From Delphinapterus leucas (Eukaryota > Chordata > Mammalia > Artiodactyla > Monodontidae), in the NCBI RefSeq assembly GCF_002288925.2, contig NW_022098022.1, positions 2,536,976-2,600,975 of the forward strand: 64,000 nt of DNA. The letters are read 5' to 3'. A program made the position numbers and the translations under genes. The stretch's first letter is position 1. Each line of letters begins with the position of its first letter. Shown piece after piece: positions 10,926-22,900 of the stretch. Below the pieces are notes generated by a model, which was not told the origin of the DNA, searched no databases, and saw nothing but the letters and a program-made list of their open reading frames with translations.

Positions 10926-12343
10926 ACAATCTGCTGACCAAAAGGATTTGCAAAACTACAAGTTGCTATCTTCACACAAAGCTTAAAATGTAATTGCTAT
11001 CAAGGTCCCTATTATCCTATATACTCACTTGAAAGTTCAACCTGCTTTTTAGTTTTCATTTGAAACACTGGCGTTATAAAACATTGTACTGTATGCCAGG
11101 AACACTGGAAGGAAAATACTGTGTGGTGGATAAAGATAGCTCTTATTTTGATTTCTATTTCTAACTTTTAAGAAACTGAGCAGTGAACAACATTCTAGAA
11201 AATACAAAAGCTTTTAAGCCTCCTGTGGTCTAAATGCTGTTGGAAGGAAGGGATCTTAGAATGTATACAAAGGGAGAAAACACTGTTCTAGTGCATTCTG
11301 CTTGCCTTCCAGAGTCTAATGGCCACACACAAAAAATTAACAAGAAAATTTAGAATGCACATTTCAAAACTCCTCAAATGTTTACGCCATAATGAAAAGT
11401 TAAAATAGAGAATTCAAGTGATAAAACAGACATTTCTACCAGGGCTTGGTGAAAATATATACAACCACCTTTTAAAACTCAAGTATATTACATCATGTTT
11501 CTTAGGAAATGTTACAGACACCTATGGATCAAGGTCATTTTCTAACTGCTATGATAGTTGTATTAGCAATAAATCTTTGCAAATATATCTCTTGTACCCC
11601 CCAAAAATGAAATTGAGTATAGTTATTCAGGGAACCTTATTATCTTTTAAATACAAATATATTAATGTATAATATAAAAATTACAATATTTATAAATGTA
11701 TTGATAATACATTAAAACGAACTCTTTCACAAAGATATGTTGGAATTATTACACAAAAACATAAATTTGTGACCCCCAAGTCTTCAGATGTGTCATCTTG
11801 AAAACAAGTATGTATTCAAAAGGGGTGATCAGACTATCATTATATGAAATATAATTTAACCATCAAAATAGCCATTTTATGGCAAATGAAAGTAGGATTT
11901 ATAGTTAAAAAACAATTATTTCTGTCTTTTCATTATTTTAACAATGCTATGTATTTTCTGACCCATATAAAAGTGTTGGGCTTCCTTTGTTTGGCAACAA
12001 AACATCATTAACTATTAATGAAGAAGCAACAGAGCTGAAGAACCGACACTGAACTCCACTGCATTTAAGGCATTTTTCTGGAACTGGACACGTACGTATC
12101 ATATACAGATTCTGCACTTGAGGACAGAGGAAAATACACACAAGGGAGGCAAGTCATTAAATCAGCATTATAGAAGGCAGGAATATAAGGGAAGCAAGAG
12201 AAATGTTTCCTGAGAGCCACTAGATAGATAGTGGCTAGCTAGTGGGAAAGCAGGGATTTTAGCAAGAAGCTGTAGGTTAAAGAGGATTTATTTCAATAGT
12301 CAGAAAGAGGTGGCTTCTAGGAAAGGGTTAGAAATCCAGGTAT
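10926..12343. other. Unassigned AT-rich sequence
   Basis: No recognised gene or repeat over about 1.4 kb. The stretch at 11,640-11,760 is very AT-rich. Confidence 0.45.
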
Positions 12344-12358
12344 AAAAATAGACGAACA

Positions 12359-12769
12359 TCGGTACTTCCCTGGTGGCGCACTGGTTAGGAATCCACCTGC
12401 CAATGCAGGGGACATGGGTTCAATCCCTGGTCCGGGAGGATCCCACGTGCCACGGAGCAACTAAGCCCGTGCGCCACAACTACTAGGCCTGCGTTCTAGA
12501 GCCCACGAGCCACAACTACTGAGCCTGCGCTCTAGAGCCCTTGAGCCACAACTACTGAGCCTGCTTGCTACAACTACTGAGGCCCGTGCACCTAGAGCCC
12601 ATGCTCGGTAATGGGAGAGGTCACCACAATGAGAGGCCCGGGCACCACAGTGGAGAGTGGCCCTGCTCACCCCCACTGGAGAAAGCCCACATGCAGCAAC
12701 GAAGACCCAACGCATACAAAAATGAATAAGTAAATTTATAGAAAAAAAAGAAAGAAAATAATTATTAAA
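12359..12769 (+). mobile_element. CHR SINE, expanded long form
   Basis: A sense long-form CHR SINE, head ACTTCCCTGGTGGCGCACTG, with a tail of A-rich sequence that includes AATGAATAAGTAAATTTATA. A clean target-site duplication differs at one base: AAAAATAGACGAACA at 12344-12358 and AAAAATAGATGAACA at 12770-12784. The GAGCCACAACTACTGAGCCT module with its CTCTAGAGCCC neighbour occurs repeatedly between 12,480 and 12,600, making this copy longer than usual. Confidence 0.95.
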
Positions 12770-12789
12770 AAAAATAGATGAACAGGGCC

Positions 12790-13360
12790 AGGGCGAGAGA
12801 AACTGAGGCAGGAGATAGATGGTCCCCAGGCTGAACAACTGGAGGCTGTCCCCTATGGACAGATATCCACGGTGAAGATAATAGCAGGTGGGAGGAGAAG
12901 CTGAGCCCTGCCCAGATGAGATACTACATATTCCTCATTCTCGAGCTCAAGGAGACCCTCCTGACTATGCGTGCGCAGAACGGCTCCTCGGAGGTCACAA
13001 GGGAGGGGGCGTCACCCCATAGTAAGTGACGTCAACCTACCCATAGGCCTCTGCGCTAGAATCCATCTTGGCTAAGAGATGCGCGCGCACACATAGGAGG
13101 ACCCTGAGATAAACCAAGCACAGACCCAGAAACAGGCAAAGCAAGATGATTGGTCAAAGGGAACTTGGAAGAAATGCCCCAGAGAAGTGCTTCAAACTAG
13201 CACGAGCACACCAACTCTTTCTCTGAGCCCGCCTGTGTGTCTAACCTCATGTACTCTTTTTCCCCCTAATAAACACCCCACTTGTTTCACTAATTTCCGT
13301 CTCTTTGTGGAAATTTATTTCTACAAAGCAGACGGGCCAGGGCCTTGTCACTGGCTACTG
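12790..13360 (+). mobile_element. LTR-like sequence, endogenous retrovirus type
   Basis: A block richer in GC than its surroundings contains a polyadenylation signal in CCCTAATAAACACCCCACTT at 13,265, preceded by a CpG-bearing U3-like region (GAGATGCGCGCGCACACATA at 13,076) and followed by a U5-like TTTGTGGAAATTTATTTCTA. This U3-R-U5 order suggests a solo LTR. The precise TG...CA ends and target duplication were not found and the family is not named. No gag, pol or env sequence is nearby. Confidence 0.5.
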
Positions 13361-13433
13361 TCCTTACTGGTCTAAGTGGCTACGATTCAGTCCTCTCACT
13401 GCCACGGCCTGACTTCAATCTCTGGCCGGGGAA
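13361..13433 (+). pseudogene. tRNA-Glu(CTC)-like relic
   Basis: A segment of 73 nt aligns end to end with a mammalian tRNA-Glu gene as I remember it. By hand count about 53 of 72 positions agree, with one inserted A after CTGGTCTA. Matching blocks include the A-box part GGTCTA..GTGG, the anticodon loop CTCTCAC with anticodon CTC kept, and the acceptor end GGGGAA. Mismatches in the T-arm (ACTTCAATCTC) break the B-box, so it is not a working gene. It differs from the CHR SINE head. It lies directly after the LTR-like block and may belong to that repeat. Confidence 0.55.
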
Positions 13434-15429
13434 CTGAAATCCTGCTTCAAACCATGGCAGGCTGAGGCCACCTGAGATGAAAACTGCAGATTATTTACAA
13501 AAATAGGGATTATCTGCTGTAAGCAGGGGAATGGTGGTAAACAGTGCTGGGCAGGTGGGTAGAGGCTGGAGTGCCCAGGGCCCGAGGCTGTGATGGACGG
13601 CACACCTGTAAGCATGGACCACAGAACCAGCAGGCCAGGATCAGGGAAAGGAGCGACACACTCACCGAGGAGTCAGGGCAGCCTACGCAAAGGGCTCAGT
13701 GCAACGTGAAAATGGAGGGTGTTTTGTTCAAAGAGCAGGATAAAAGTGCCTTTAAATGCACTAAAATGCAAATTTTTCCTTCAGTCTCCCCTTTTGACAT
13801 GTCATGATTTTTTTTTTTATTATTGGTTGAGCCTGTGCTCCATTATCTCTTCAGACTTCACTTACAAAACACAAACTCAAGACGAAATTAAGAATTTTTA
13901 AGACGTGATCTCCGAGTATTAAACCCAAAAGCAGGGCTTGCTGTGCACAAGACCCTACACAGCTGATGTCACCAACAGCCCTCACATTACATGCCAACAG
14001 CCTAGAGTCAGGCACCATTAGTGGGAATGGAAAGGTGCAGGAAGTAAAAAAATATAAGATACATACAGATTCATGTACCCATTTGATACGCACTATGATG
14101 GCCATTTGATAAAAAATTTGAATATGAGGGTAGACAGAAAACTAAGGTTCTAGTTTGGTTTACCAGGTGAATAATGATCTTATTAAACAAGAAAGAACTC
14201 CAGAGGGAAAATGTGATGTTTGTGAAGGAAGGAGATACTAGATTTAAGCCATGTTTAACATGGCTACTAGATTTTTGTGTGGTGATAGCAAGGTTCGTAG
14301 AAATATGATCCGGCTCCCGGTCAGAAGAGAATAGATTTGAAGATCATTCACGTAGACTTAAGAGGATAAACAGTAGTGAGTGGAGGGGGAGAAGCGTAAT
14401 ATTCTCTTATAGAAACTCATGCCAGCCCAGGATAGCTCAAGCACACTTGTGTCAATTTTGAAGAAAAACAAAAAACAAAAAACAAACTTTGCTCAGTAAA
14501 ACTTCAGAACTGGTGCAACATCACTCAGCTAAGTTTTAAACCCAAGCTTTAATTTCTTCAGTATATTAATGAACGAACACAGACACATCAGGCAAAGAAC
14601 CAACACAGGGCTCCTCCAATAGCAGGGGAAAGATACAGGGAAGCAGATTCCATAAGTGTTCAAGAGGGTAGCAGAAGAAACAAGAAAGCATTTACAGACA
14701 GTGAAACCAAGAGGTGAAGGAAGGCAAACAAGATTTTATATTTTGCCAACTGTGACATATAAACTCAGTTCAGCAACCAGTTAACCAACAGATTCATTTA
14801 GAAGCGTGATAATTTTCATAGGCTTTATTTTACTATTTTTGAGAAGAAAAAATAGTAACTCAAGTTATCATTTACTCCATGCTCTTTAACACATCTGAAG
14901 TCAGGTTTTCTTATCTATATAGAATATTATTGACTTGGGGGAGGTATCATAGGCTACTGTCATGGCCATAGCGATTTTTCCGCAATTTAACATTTTAAGT
15001 GTACCTATCTACCCCACCCCCTACATTTAAAATTTTAACATATTCATAAACCGATTATTCAAGAATTATCAGTGTATTTAATAATTGTGTTGGATATATA
15101 GAGAATATGTCTCAAACATTTTATAACAGGTATTTGTGTATTTTGTTATGCTAATTGTTTGAGTATAAACGTTAATAGATGTTCTCAACTTTATAGTATT
15201 TTGTGTATACATGCAAATATGTCTAAGTATGTACATATTTATTTATATATATAAATTCTACATGGATGTACTTACACAAGTTATTTATTTTAAAAACCAG
15301 AGCACGTCTGCTCTATCATTATGCAGAAGTCAGAGGTGCATTATTGAGAAAGACGCTCTAATAATATCATGGCTGGTCTATTGTGAACGTTCTCCCTTTT
15401 AAACAGCAGGAATTCTTCTATACTGTACG
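13434..15429. other. Unassigned sequence
   Basis: About 2 kb with no assigned gene or repeat. GC content is moderate to about 13,700 and the rest is AT-rich. Confidence 0.4.
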
Positions 15430-15870
15430 TGCCATATAAATACTTCAGTTGAATGCAATACTTTAATGAAGACCAGTTTAATTAAATGAAATTTCTCCCT
15501 TGTGGTAACTCAATCAAAATGCATCATACCCTCATTATAATGTTATCTGTAGGAGTCCAACATCGTAAGTGCTATAAGGAGGGTTTACTTTAATAGCGGC
15601 AGCAATAAACTATCAAGTTATACGACGTAATATCATAACTGAAAATTTCATGTTAGGCTCACAGCATATGCATTTTAGTTCGTAATTAGTTTAGTCTTTT
15701 TACGTTGCTTTATTAGAAGTAATGCCGTTCAAATAATTATCTTTTGTTTGACTAATATTTATGACAAGCCTCAACTTAAACTGGCATAATTAAATTTACA
15801 TAAATAATGAAACAATTTCTTCCCAAGCCAGTAGTTATCATCGTAAGCCTGGCTTAAGCACAATTCACTT
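15430..15870. other. Unassigned block, possible conserved non-coding element
   Basis: A repeat-free AT-rich block that keeps scattered CpGs (ACATCGTAAGTG, TATACGACGTAA, AGTTCGTAATTAG, TTTTACGTTGC) and several TAATTA-like homeodomain cores. This texture resembles conserved enhancers in gene deserts, but only cross-species alignment could show it. No function is claimed. Confidence 0.2.
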
Positions 15871-16395
15871 TTATTCCGTAGAGATGTATTTCAACTTGAA
15901 AGAATTTCATCTATGCTCCAGGGGGTCAAGTTGGGTTCAGGAAAACATTCAACACACAGTGAACTAGGTGAGACAGAAGGGATTTAGTCTCATTACTTAT
16001 AACTAATGGTATTTTGAATAAGCATACTGCTTATGTTTTGATGAGATTTAAAAATATCCAAACTACAATAAATTATATGATTATTTCGTTTAGATATATT
16101 TAACTACAACGTGCATCTTCAAAGAATATATTCCTTAGGCTAATAATGAAAAATATAACAATAGTAATTCTCATTATTTTCAACCAAAAGCAAGTTGTAA
16201 AATTATAATCATGCTCCAGATTTTCATTTCGGACTGATTTAAAGCCTGAGAGACAGCACAGTGCATCAGTGAGTTGTCTAGAATAAAATTATATTTTCAT
16301 ATACTGGCCTCACTACTTAGAAAGCTCTGATGCATCCTAGTTTTCAACCTCTCTCTCCTACTCTGGGATTTACTGGGTCACGGAGCTCAACAGAT
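15871..16395. other. Unassigned AT-rich sequence
   Basis: No gene or repeat recognised. Confidence 0.45.
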
Positions 16396-16580
16396 CATAC
16401 ACAGCACCTAAGCATCTCTTGAATCCATCCACTCCTTTCTATCTTCATTGCCATTTTCCTAAATCAGGTAGATTTGACTATTCCAGTAGCTTCTTGATCT
16501 TTATGCCTTCTGACTCAGCCCCTTCCAAACCATCCTGCATATTGCTTCCAGAATAACTTCTACATGTCGTAGAGGCCACA
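16396..16580 (+). mobile_element. L2 fragment (ORF2 region)
   Basis: The text AATCCATCCACTCCTTTCTA, TCTTCATTGCCATTTTCCTA and CCATCCTGCATATTGCTTCC follows in order the sense L2 ORF2 segment that lies upstream of the C-terminal end. It is diverged and frame-broken. Confidence 0.6.
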
Positions 16581-16994
16581 CGTTTTCATTCCAACCTTAG
16601 TCTAAGTGAGAGGGACCCCTACCTTGGCCTCTGCCCTATAGAGGGCCTTGTTCTTTCCTTCCTCATCCACGCCCCTTTCCAAGGTGCAAGGATGTACAGG
16701 GCAAATGGAACGCGGCTGTCCAGAGCCTACCACATCTATGCTCCAAGACCATAATCCCTTAATACCACTGAGGCAGCTACCAAGTCCTGCTTGAACCTCT
16801 TCTTCGGGTCCGTCCTCTGACCTGAGCAGGGGCCCAGGGGCATCTGTTTGGAGAGCTGGAGCATAGAGCTTGGCCACGTGGGCTGGGCTGAGGCTGTCGG
16901 GAAAGGAGTGGGAAGGGGACAAAGCAAAAGTCCTGGAATCTCCCTGTACTGCCACCTAATAGCGTGTAACACTGAGTAACAAATATCAGAGTCA
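16581..16994. other. Unassigned GC-richer sequence
   Basis: No family assigned. The minus strand is open for 117 codons (16602-16955), but the frame has no recognisable domain and is treated as chance. Confidence 0.4.
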
Positions 16995-17008
16995 AACACA
17001 GCCCACAG

Positions 17009-17221
17009 GGCTTCCCTGGTGGCGCAGTGGTTGGGAGTCCGCCTGCTGATGCAGGGGACGCGGGTTCGTGTCCCGGTCCGGGAGGATCCCGCGTGCCGCG
17101 GAGCGGCTGGGCCCGTGAGCCATGGCCGCTGGGCCTGCGCGTCCGGAGCCTGTGCTCCGCAGAGGGAGAGGCCACAGCAGTGAGAGGCCCGCGTACAGCA
17201 AAAAAAAACAAAACAAAAAAC
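17009..17221 (+). mobile_element. CHR SINE, short cetacean form
   Basis: A sense full-length copy from GGCTTCCCTGGTGGCGCAG to the A-rich tail with interspersed C. The target-site duplication is AACACAGCCCACAG (16995-17008) against AACACAGCCACAG (17222-17234), one base deleted. The copy is CpG-rich and close to the other short-form copies, suggesting a relatively young insertion. Antisense frames of up to 184 codons through it are spurious. Confidence 0.96.
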
Positions 17222-17234
17222 AACACAGCCACAG

Positions 17235-18507
17235 ACATCGCTGTACTTGCACTGGAGAGTATGTGAATGTGCCGTTGCTTGTGTGTCCATGTGTGTAATT
17301 CAAGGAAAGGGCCCAAGAGTCAAATTCGTTTTTGTGTACTTCCTATAGATATATTCTACGCACAAAAGATATGGTAAAATGCTCCATGAACAGGATTTGT
17401 ACGAAACAAGAACCCAAAGTCTGAGGTGACCACAGATAGAAAGTACACCGGCGTTTGCGTAAATCTAAGGATGGGTATAAGATCATCCACCAGTCCCAAA
17501 GCTCGTCAATTACTATCCATAATCACAGCACTGAGGTGACCCAAGATGACATTTGGTTACATACTGGTGAAGTTACTGGTATCTAAACATATGGGAACAG
17601 AAGGTCCAGATCTAAATAGAACAAATCACTTCAGCTCTGTTAGTCTTAGTTACCTTGTTTGTAGGATGGTAATTATTGATACAATGAGATTAATATATTA
17701 AAGTACTTCCTGCTTGTCTGGTATATAACTGATGCTCGATGTTTCAGAATTTGATTCTAAATGCTCGATAATATATTTAGATTTTAGACTATAAGTAAAC
17801 AAATTTTTCCTAGGCAAACTAGTAAACAGAAAATTCCCACTGGAAGTTTGGTAGGAGACCATGGAGCAAAAGTTCTTAACCTGGACTCTCCAGACCTTTG
17901 AATAGAAGTGAAGAAATGTAAATAGGTAAAATTTGTGAAATTTAAACTCTTACCGAAATTTTTTAATGTATATATACATACACATCTCCCTGGGAAGAAG
18001 GAGTGATTCAGATCCCTCTCAGCCCTTTGTGTGCAGAGCAATGGCTAAGCAAAGCATTGTCCTGCTTTTATATATTCCTATCTCCACCCTTCCTCAATTA
18101 TTCAGAGTAAGACTCATCTCCATCCCTCCTCATGACTCCCTGGCCCTATAAAACTCCAGGCTCCCTTCCTTTTGAGATGTTCCACATTAACATTCTCCCA
18201 ATAGCAACAGACTGAATCAAATCATCGCCTCAATTATCTGGTGCACATCATCCTTCACAACTCCCACTACTTACCTGCAATTCAGTCTTTACGAGCCGCC
18301 ATTTGTTCTGTGCCAGGGAAAAGGCTCTAATAACACTCCAGTGGGTGTGTGGCTATGTGTCTGCACTGAAAAAAAATGTCCTTTAAAATTCAAGGGAGAA
18401 TATAATGGCATTTGTGCTTTCTTGACCACAAAACTGTAGGTGTCATTAGCACCTTCTTTTGCTCAAAACAGTTTTTTTGAAAATCCTCATTTAGTCTGCT
18501 GCACTGT
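17235..18507. other. Unassigned sequence
   Basis: No gene. The part at 18,090-18,250 has CCCTGGCCCTATAAAACTCC followed by CAACAGACTGAATCAAATCA, which is faintly LTR-like, but this is too weak to call. Confidence 0.35.
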
Positions 18508-18690
18508 TTAGGGTAGCCTCACGTGCTTCATTTAAATGAATTAAAATGAAGGAAATTATCAATTCAATTCCTCATTTGTACTAGGCACACTTCAAGTACT
18601 CAAGAGCTGTACGTGGCTAGTGACCACCACACTGGACTGTGCAGACACAGAACATTTCGCTGACTGCAGCAACTTCCAGTGAACAGTGCG
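18508..18690. mobile_element. hAT-Charlie fossil, MER3-like
   Basis: The phrases CAATTCCTCATTTGTACTAG, CACTTCAAGTACTCAAGAGC, TGGCTAGTGACCACCACACT and GGACTGTGCAGACACAGAAC match in order a short non-autonomous hAT element remembered as MER3 or a close relative. Only part of the element is present; terminal repeats and the 8-bp target duplication were not resolved. Confidence 0.65.
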
Positions 18691-19070
18691 CTCATCCGGA
18701 CCCCTGGCAGCAAAAGGTATCATGGCATGCATTCATAAAAAGGTGGGAAGAGAAATAAACTGGCAGACCAGTTACCAGGCTCTATCTTCAAATGTGTATC
18801 ACTTTCAGAAACAGTTTTCTATGTCCCTGTCCTTCAGATTGGGGGGTTTAGACGACGTGATCCTCTCCAACTCCAAGATTCTTTTCTTCAACACAAGAGA
18901 GTTTTCTGGTACTATGAATAGTTGTACTAAACATTATACAGGAATTCAGAAGTTTACATGTCATTTCTACTGCTTGAAAATAACTAAAATTTAGTGAGTT
19001 ATATAAACACACAAGTAGATATAGTATGAAAAATTTCCCTGATACTGTAATAAACATGTTAATTTGACTA
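18691..19070. other. Unassigned sequence
   Basis: No gene or repeat recognised. A 102-codon plus-strand frame (18686-18994) has no recognisable domain. Confidence 0.4.
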
Positions 19071-19500
19071 GAGCTATATGGTGAGGGATTTCTGGAAGAG
19101 ACTTTACGTCAGCTGGGACGCAAGGGATGGGTGGGATTTTGACAGTGGAAGTGGAAAGAAGGCAGTCCATGCTGCATGAGCACACAAACAAAGAAACAGC
19201 GATGGGAAAGCACATGACGGGCTCAGAAAACAGTCAATTTCCAGGCTGAAACGTGTGTGGAGCAGCAATGGGTGTGCTGTATCAGAAATGTGTGGGCAGG
19301 TAGATTGGAGCAGATTCTAAGGCGGCGCTGATTTCCTTGATAAGGTATTTGGAATTATCCCTTAGGCAATGAAAATACTGATCCGTACCTTTTGAAAACA
19401 GTTAACAGTTTGGATGATTACTAAGACAAAGAAGATATTAAGAGACCCACTAGATGGCTTTGTAACCAGGGCCTAAAATAAAGTTCAAGCAATAAATACG
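19071..19500 (-). mobile_element. L2 fragment (ORF2 region)
   Basis: Antisense L2 text is visible: GATGGGTGGGATTTTGACAG, then GGGAAAGCACATGACGGGCT, ATTGGAGCAGATTCTAAGGC and AATTATCCCTTAGGCAATG. This is the same ORF2 region that is better preserved near 4.0-4.7 kb. It is heavily decayed. Confidence 0.5.
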
Positions 19501-19774
19501 GATGGTGAGGTAGTTCTTAAGGCTATTTCTAGAGTAGAAATGACACAACTGGCAAACAATGGAGACTCTAACGCAGAATGTTCTAGAAAGAGACTAAAAA
19601 TTTTATCAGAAAGTGAAACTGGAACAAAATATATTTTGACTCTCCGGTAAAAACATTCTTTGCTAAAAATATGACTATATATGTTATGTATGAAATTAAA
19701 TATTCTAGAAGAGACCAAAAATAGATAATGATTAATTTTAAATTCTCTTTACTTTTCCTAATGACTCAAATTTG

Positions 19775-19990
19775 CTGCACTAACATGTATTAACTTCCTA
19801 CTCTGTATGTTCCTCTCCTTGTCTCCAGAGACACAAAAGATGAGAGAGAACAAGTTCCCAACCTCAGAAAATTTAAGTTCCACTGCTGGAGACAGACATA
19901 TGAACAGATTGTTTTAATATGTTCTATTAAATGCTAAGGCGAAAATCACTCCTGGGGTACTCTGTGGGCATTGAAGAAAAACAGGTAACC
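19775..19990 (-). mobile_element. L2 3' end fragment
   Basis: Diverged antisense L2 3' sequence: AGATGAGAGAGAACAAGTTC, CCAACCTCAGAAAATTTAAG and a segment like 'actgctggagacagaca'. Confidence is limited by high divergence. Confidence 0.5.
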
Positions 19991-22900
19991 CATACTGAAA
20001 CTTTAGGATTTGTTTCCTGGAGGGGGCAAGGCCTCACCTGTTAAAATTCTCTTGCATGGATGCCACTTGAGAAAACAGGTTTGTGTAAAAGGGACCAGTT
20101 CACGTCTTCCAGTAACCAACAGAGATCACCACATGCATTCACTGGATGGTGGGAAATCATGCTAAGAAAGGCACAGGCAGGGGTTCAGAGCAGGAACTTT
20201 GTTCAGAAACTTAGACTACTCTGTAGAATATGGAATATGGGCAAATTTTAACCGCCAATCATGATAGGATTAATCTTAAATACAACGCTAGCTGCAGTAC
20301 AGATGGAAAGAGGCTGACGCTTAAGTGGCTGCAGCAATAGCATAACTGAGAGATGGTATCAACTACGTTTGGTTCCTTACCATATAGTATGCGATTTCAG
20401 TTTCCTTGAGACGCTTCGGTCTTCAGTGCACTGTGATACCACAGCCTTTGTAAGTCATAGCTCTAAAAAGACTACTTAACTCTATTTGTACTGAAGTATA
20501 ACTGAATGTGTGACAGTTCTCAAGAATGGGGAAAGAACGCTTTTCACAAATTTCTTATAATCTTAAAGGTTTGAGTTGGGATGTCACCCATTTCTACCAA
20601 AGATTCGTTTATCATGTGTCCTTTAGTCAAGGTCTTCTACTTTCCTCCACCATTTCCATGGTAACTTGTCTGCCCTATCTGTCTGTAGATTGCTTGTTAC
20701 CTATCTGTCCTGCACGATGGGAAAGTCTGTTGTTTCTTTCTGACCCAGTTGTGGTGTCCTAGGCCCCTCCACTGGACCCACCCTGAAGTCATAACTCAGC
20801 ACAAACCTATCCCCACACACATTAACTAGATATGGATGTTTTTAATCTCGAGTTTCATGGGTGGCAGGGAAGAGAACTCACTCATCCACACAGCAGAAAG
20901 GCTATCAAATTCCCCACAGGACACCTTTTTAGTCCCTGTATTTCCTCTCCCTGGCTGTGGCATTAGTGCTTTATTCTCTCTTCCTTTACACAGACTCTAA
21001 AAATCATTTCTATTACCTTGGACTAGTTGGCGGCTGCCTTTATTTAGTACACACCACTCAGAGAAAATAAAGTAGTTACATAAACACTGTCCCAGACCAT
21101 CTGCTATTCTTCAAGCATGTGCTCTGAGTAAGCACTCACGTGAAACAGGTCCTTGGGGAGGCGAGGAAAGTTCTGCTTCTAAGAAAATAAGAATCTCTAC
21201 GTATTGTAACAGGCACAGAGTCTGTCCTTATTGAAATTATTAGACCACTTAGTATTTGCCAAATGGACATTGTGCCTGACGGCAATGTTTTCCTAAAGAA
21301 CCATATTCCTGTTTTGAACAACCAAACTTAAAACCTTGTTTGGATGGGAATATGATACTATGTCCTCAACAGGGATATATGTCTAAAGATACCTAACTAG
21401 AGTTAGCAGGAGGTGGAGATGGGTTTCTTACTGTCCCTGTACTTTCAAGTTGCTTGCAAGCTCTTCATTTATACAAAGTCAAACCTCTGACTTCTTTTTT
21501 TTCCTTATGTAATTCACCTCTGGGAGATGCAAGTTAACTGTCACTGTCTTTTTAACCTTCTTCTTTACTTTTCGTCCTTTTTAGCCCTTACATAATTTAC
21601 TTCACTCACCTTAGAATATCTTTCCGACCATCTTAACTACTGGCAACCCTCATACACAGAGAATGGGCTCTCTGCCTCTGATTACCAAGCTAATTTTAAC
21701 GGGTTTCAAACTCTAGATGTCTGAATGTTTTCCTTAGCAGCTCACTTAAACAGATATTAAGAGCAATTCAAAAATTATCTTAACACTTATTCTCTCATTG
21801 ATCCTTTAAAAAATCGATTTCTATTTTTCATCTACCTAGATAATCTTGAATTTTCAAAGTAAATTTTGAAAATATAACAGAAAATAAAATGGAACAACAA
21901 TACCACCACTAATAATGATACGAGTGAGACACAGCTGCAAACTTCAGCACTCAGATGTGTTTCTGAGTCCCTGAAAAAATCCATTTTAGGCTGTCCTAGT
22001 GGACAGAGGTGTCTGCTTCAACTAACATCACAACTGAAACTTTTTCAATTGGGAATTTTTCTGTGTTTTGCAATGTATTTTTAAAGAAAAGTGCTTATTT
22101 TAAAATTTATGTATTCAGGTATGCATGTAATAAAGAGATATCAGTGATGTAAGATACTTCAACTGTGTTCTTTAAAGTACACAAAATTGATTAAAATGTG
22201 GTCCCAACTCCCAAGGGGCTTCCATGTTAGCAGAAGTAAAGCCACAAAAATTTGTAGTCATCGCTAGCTAGCCTGGGATGCTGAAAAGCAGGGGAGGAGC
22301 TCAGAGATAACCAGAGATAAAGCTTAAAGCTAGTGCTGGGTAGGCTCCATTTTCTATGTGGATTAAAGTTCTTGAAGTCTTGTAGCAAGTATGTATTAAA
22401 TAGAACCCTGGGTCTTTGTTCTGGCCTTAACACTTAATCATGACCAGTAAGAGTTACCTGATGCTAGGGAAATACATTGTTCCTTATCAGGATCAGCATA
22501 TTCCAGTTGCCCAATCTCCATCTAAGTAAAACTACAGCCAGCATCAGAGCCAGATGCGATTAATCACATAGGGAATCGATACTATAGCACTGCCTACTTT
22601 GCATATATTAACGATGTACAATTATCTACATATCTACGTTAACAGAAAGCATGTGGTCATCGTAAATTAAGGTTCACTGACTGTAAAACCCTGAGCTTCC
22701 ATAACTCAGTGGACCTTGCTCCTGCCACAGGGGTGCATATACCCCTTCCTTCTCTAGACATTTGCAGGTTGAATCTTAAAGCTCTGCACTTAAATCAGGA
22801 CAGCTCTCATACCTGGCCCAATCCAGGGATAGGCAGGAAGCTCTGGGGGGAGAGCTGTGGGAAGACAAGAAAAGGAGAGCAAGAGAGGGGCCCATCTCTA

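Noticed and set aside
16736..17316. Minus-strand frames of 179 and 184 codons
   Set aside because: Both run through the CHR SINE. The repeated peptides such as HGPSRSAARGILPDR and GHGSRAQPLRG occur in every CHR copy in the window, so they are SINE translations and not a gene.
18050..18260. Possible LTR with TATAAA box
   Set aside because: A single CCTATAAAACTCC motif and loose similarity, with no poly(A) signal, ends or duplication.
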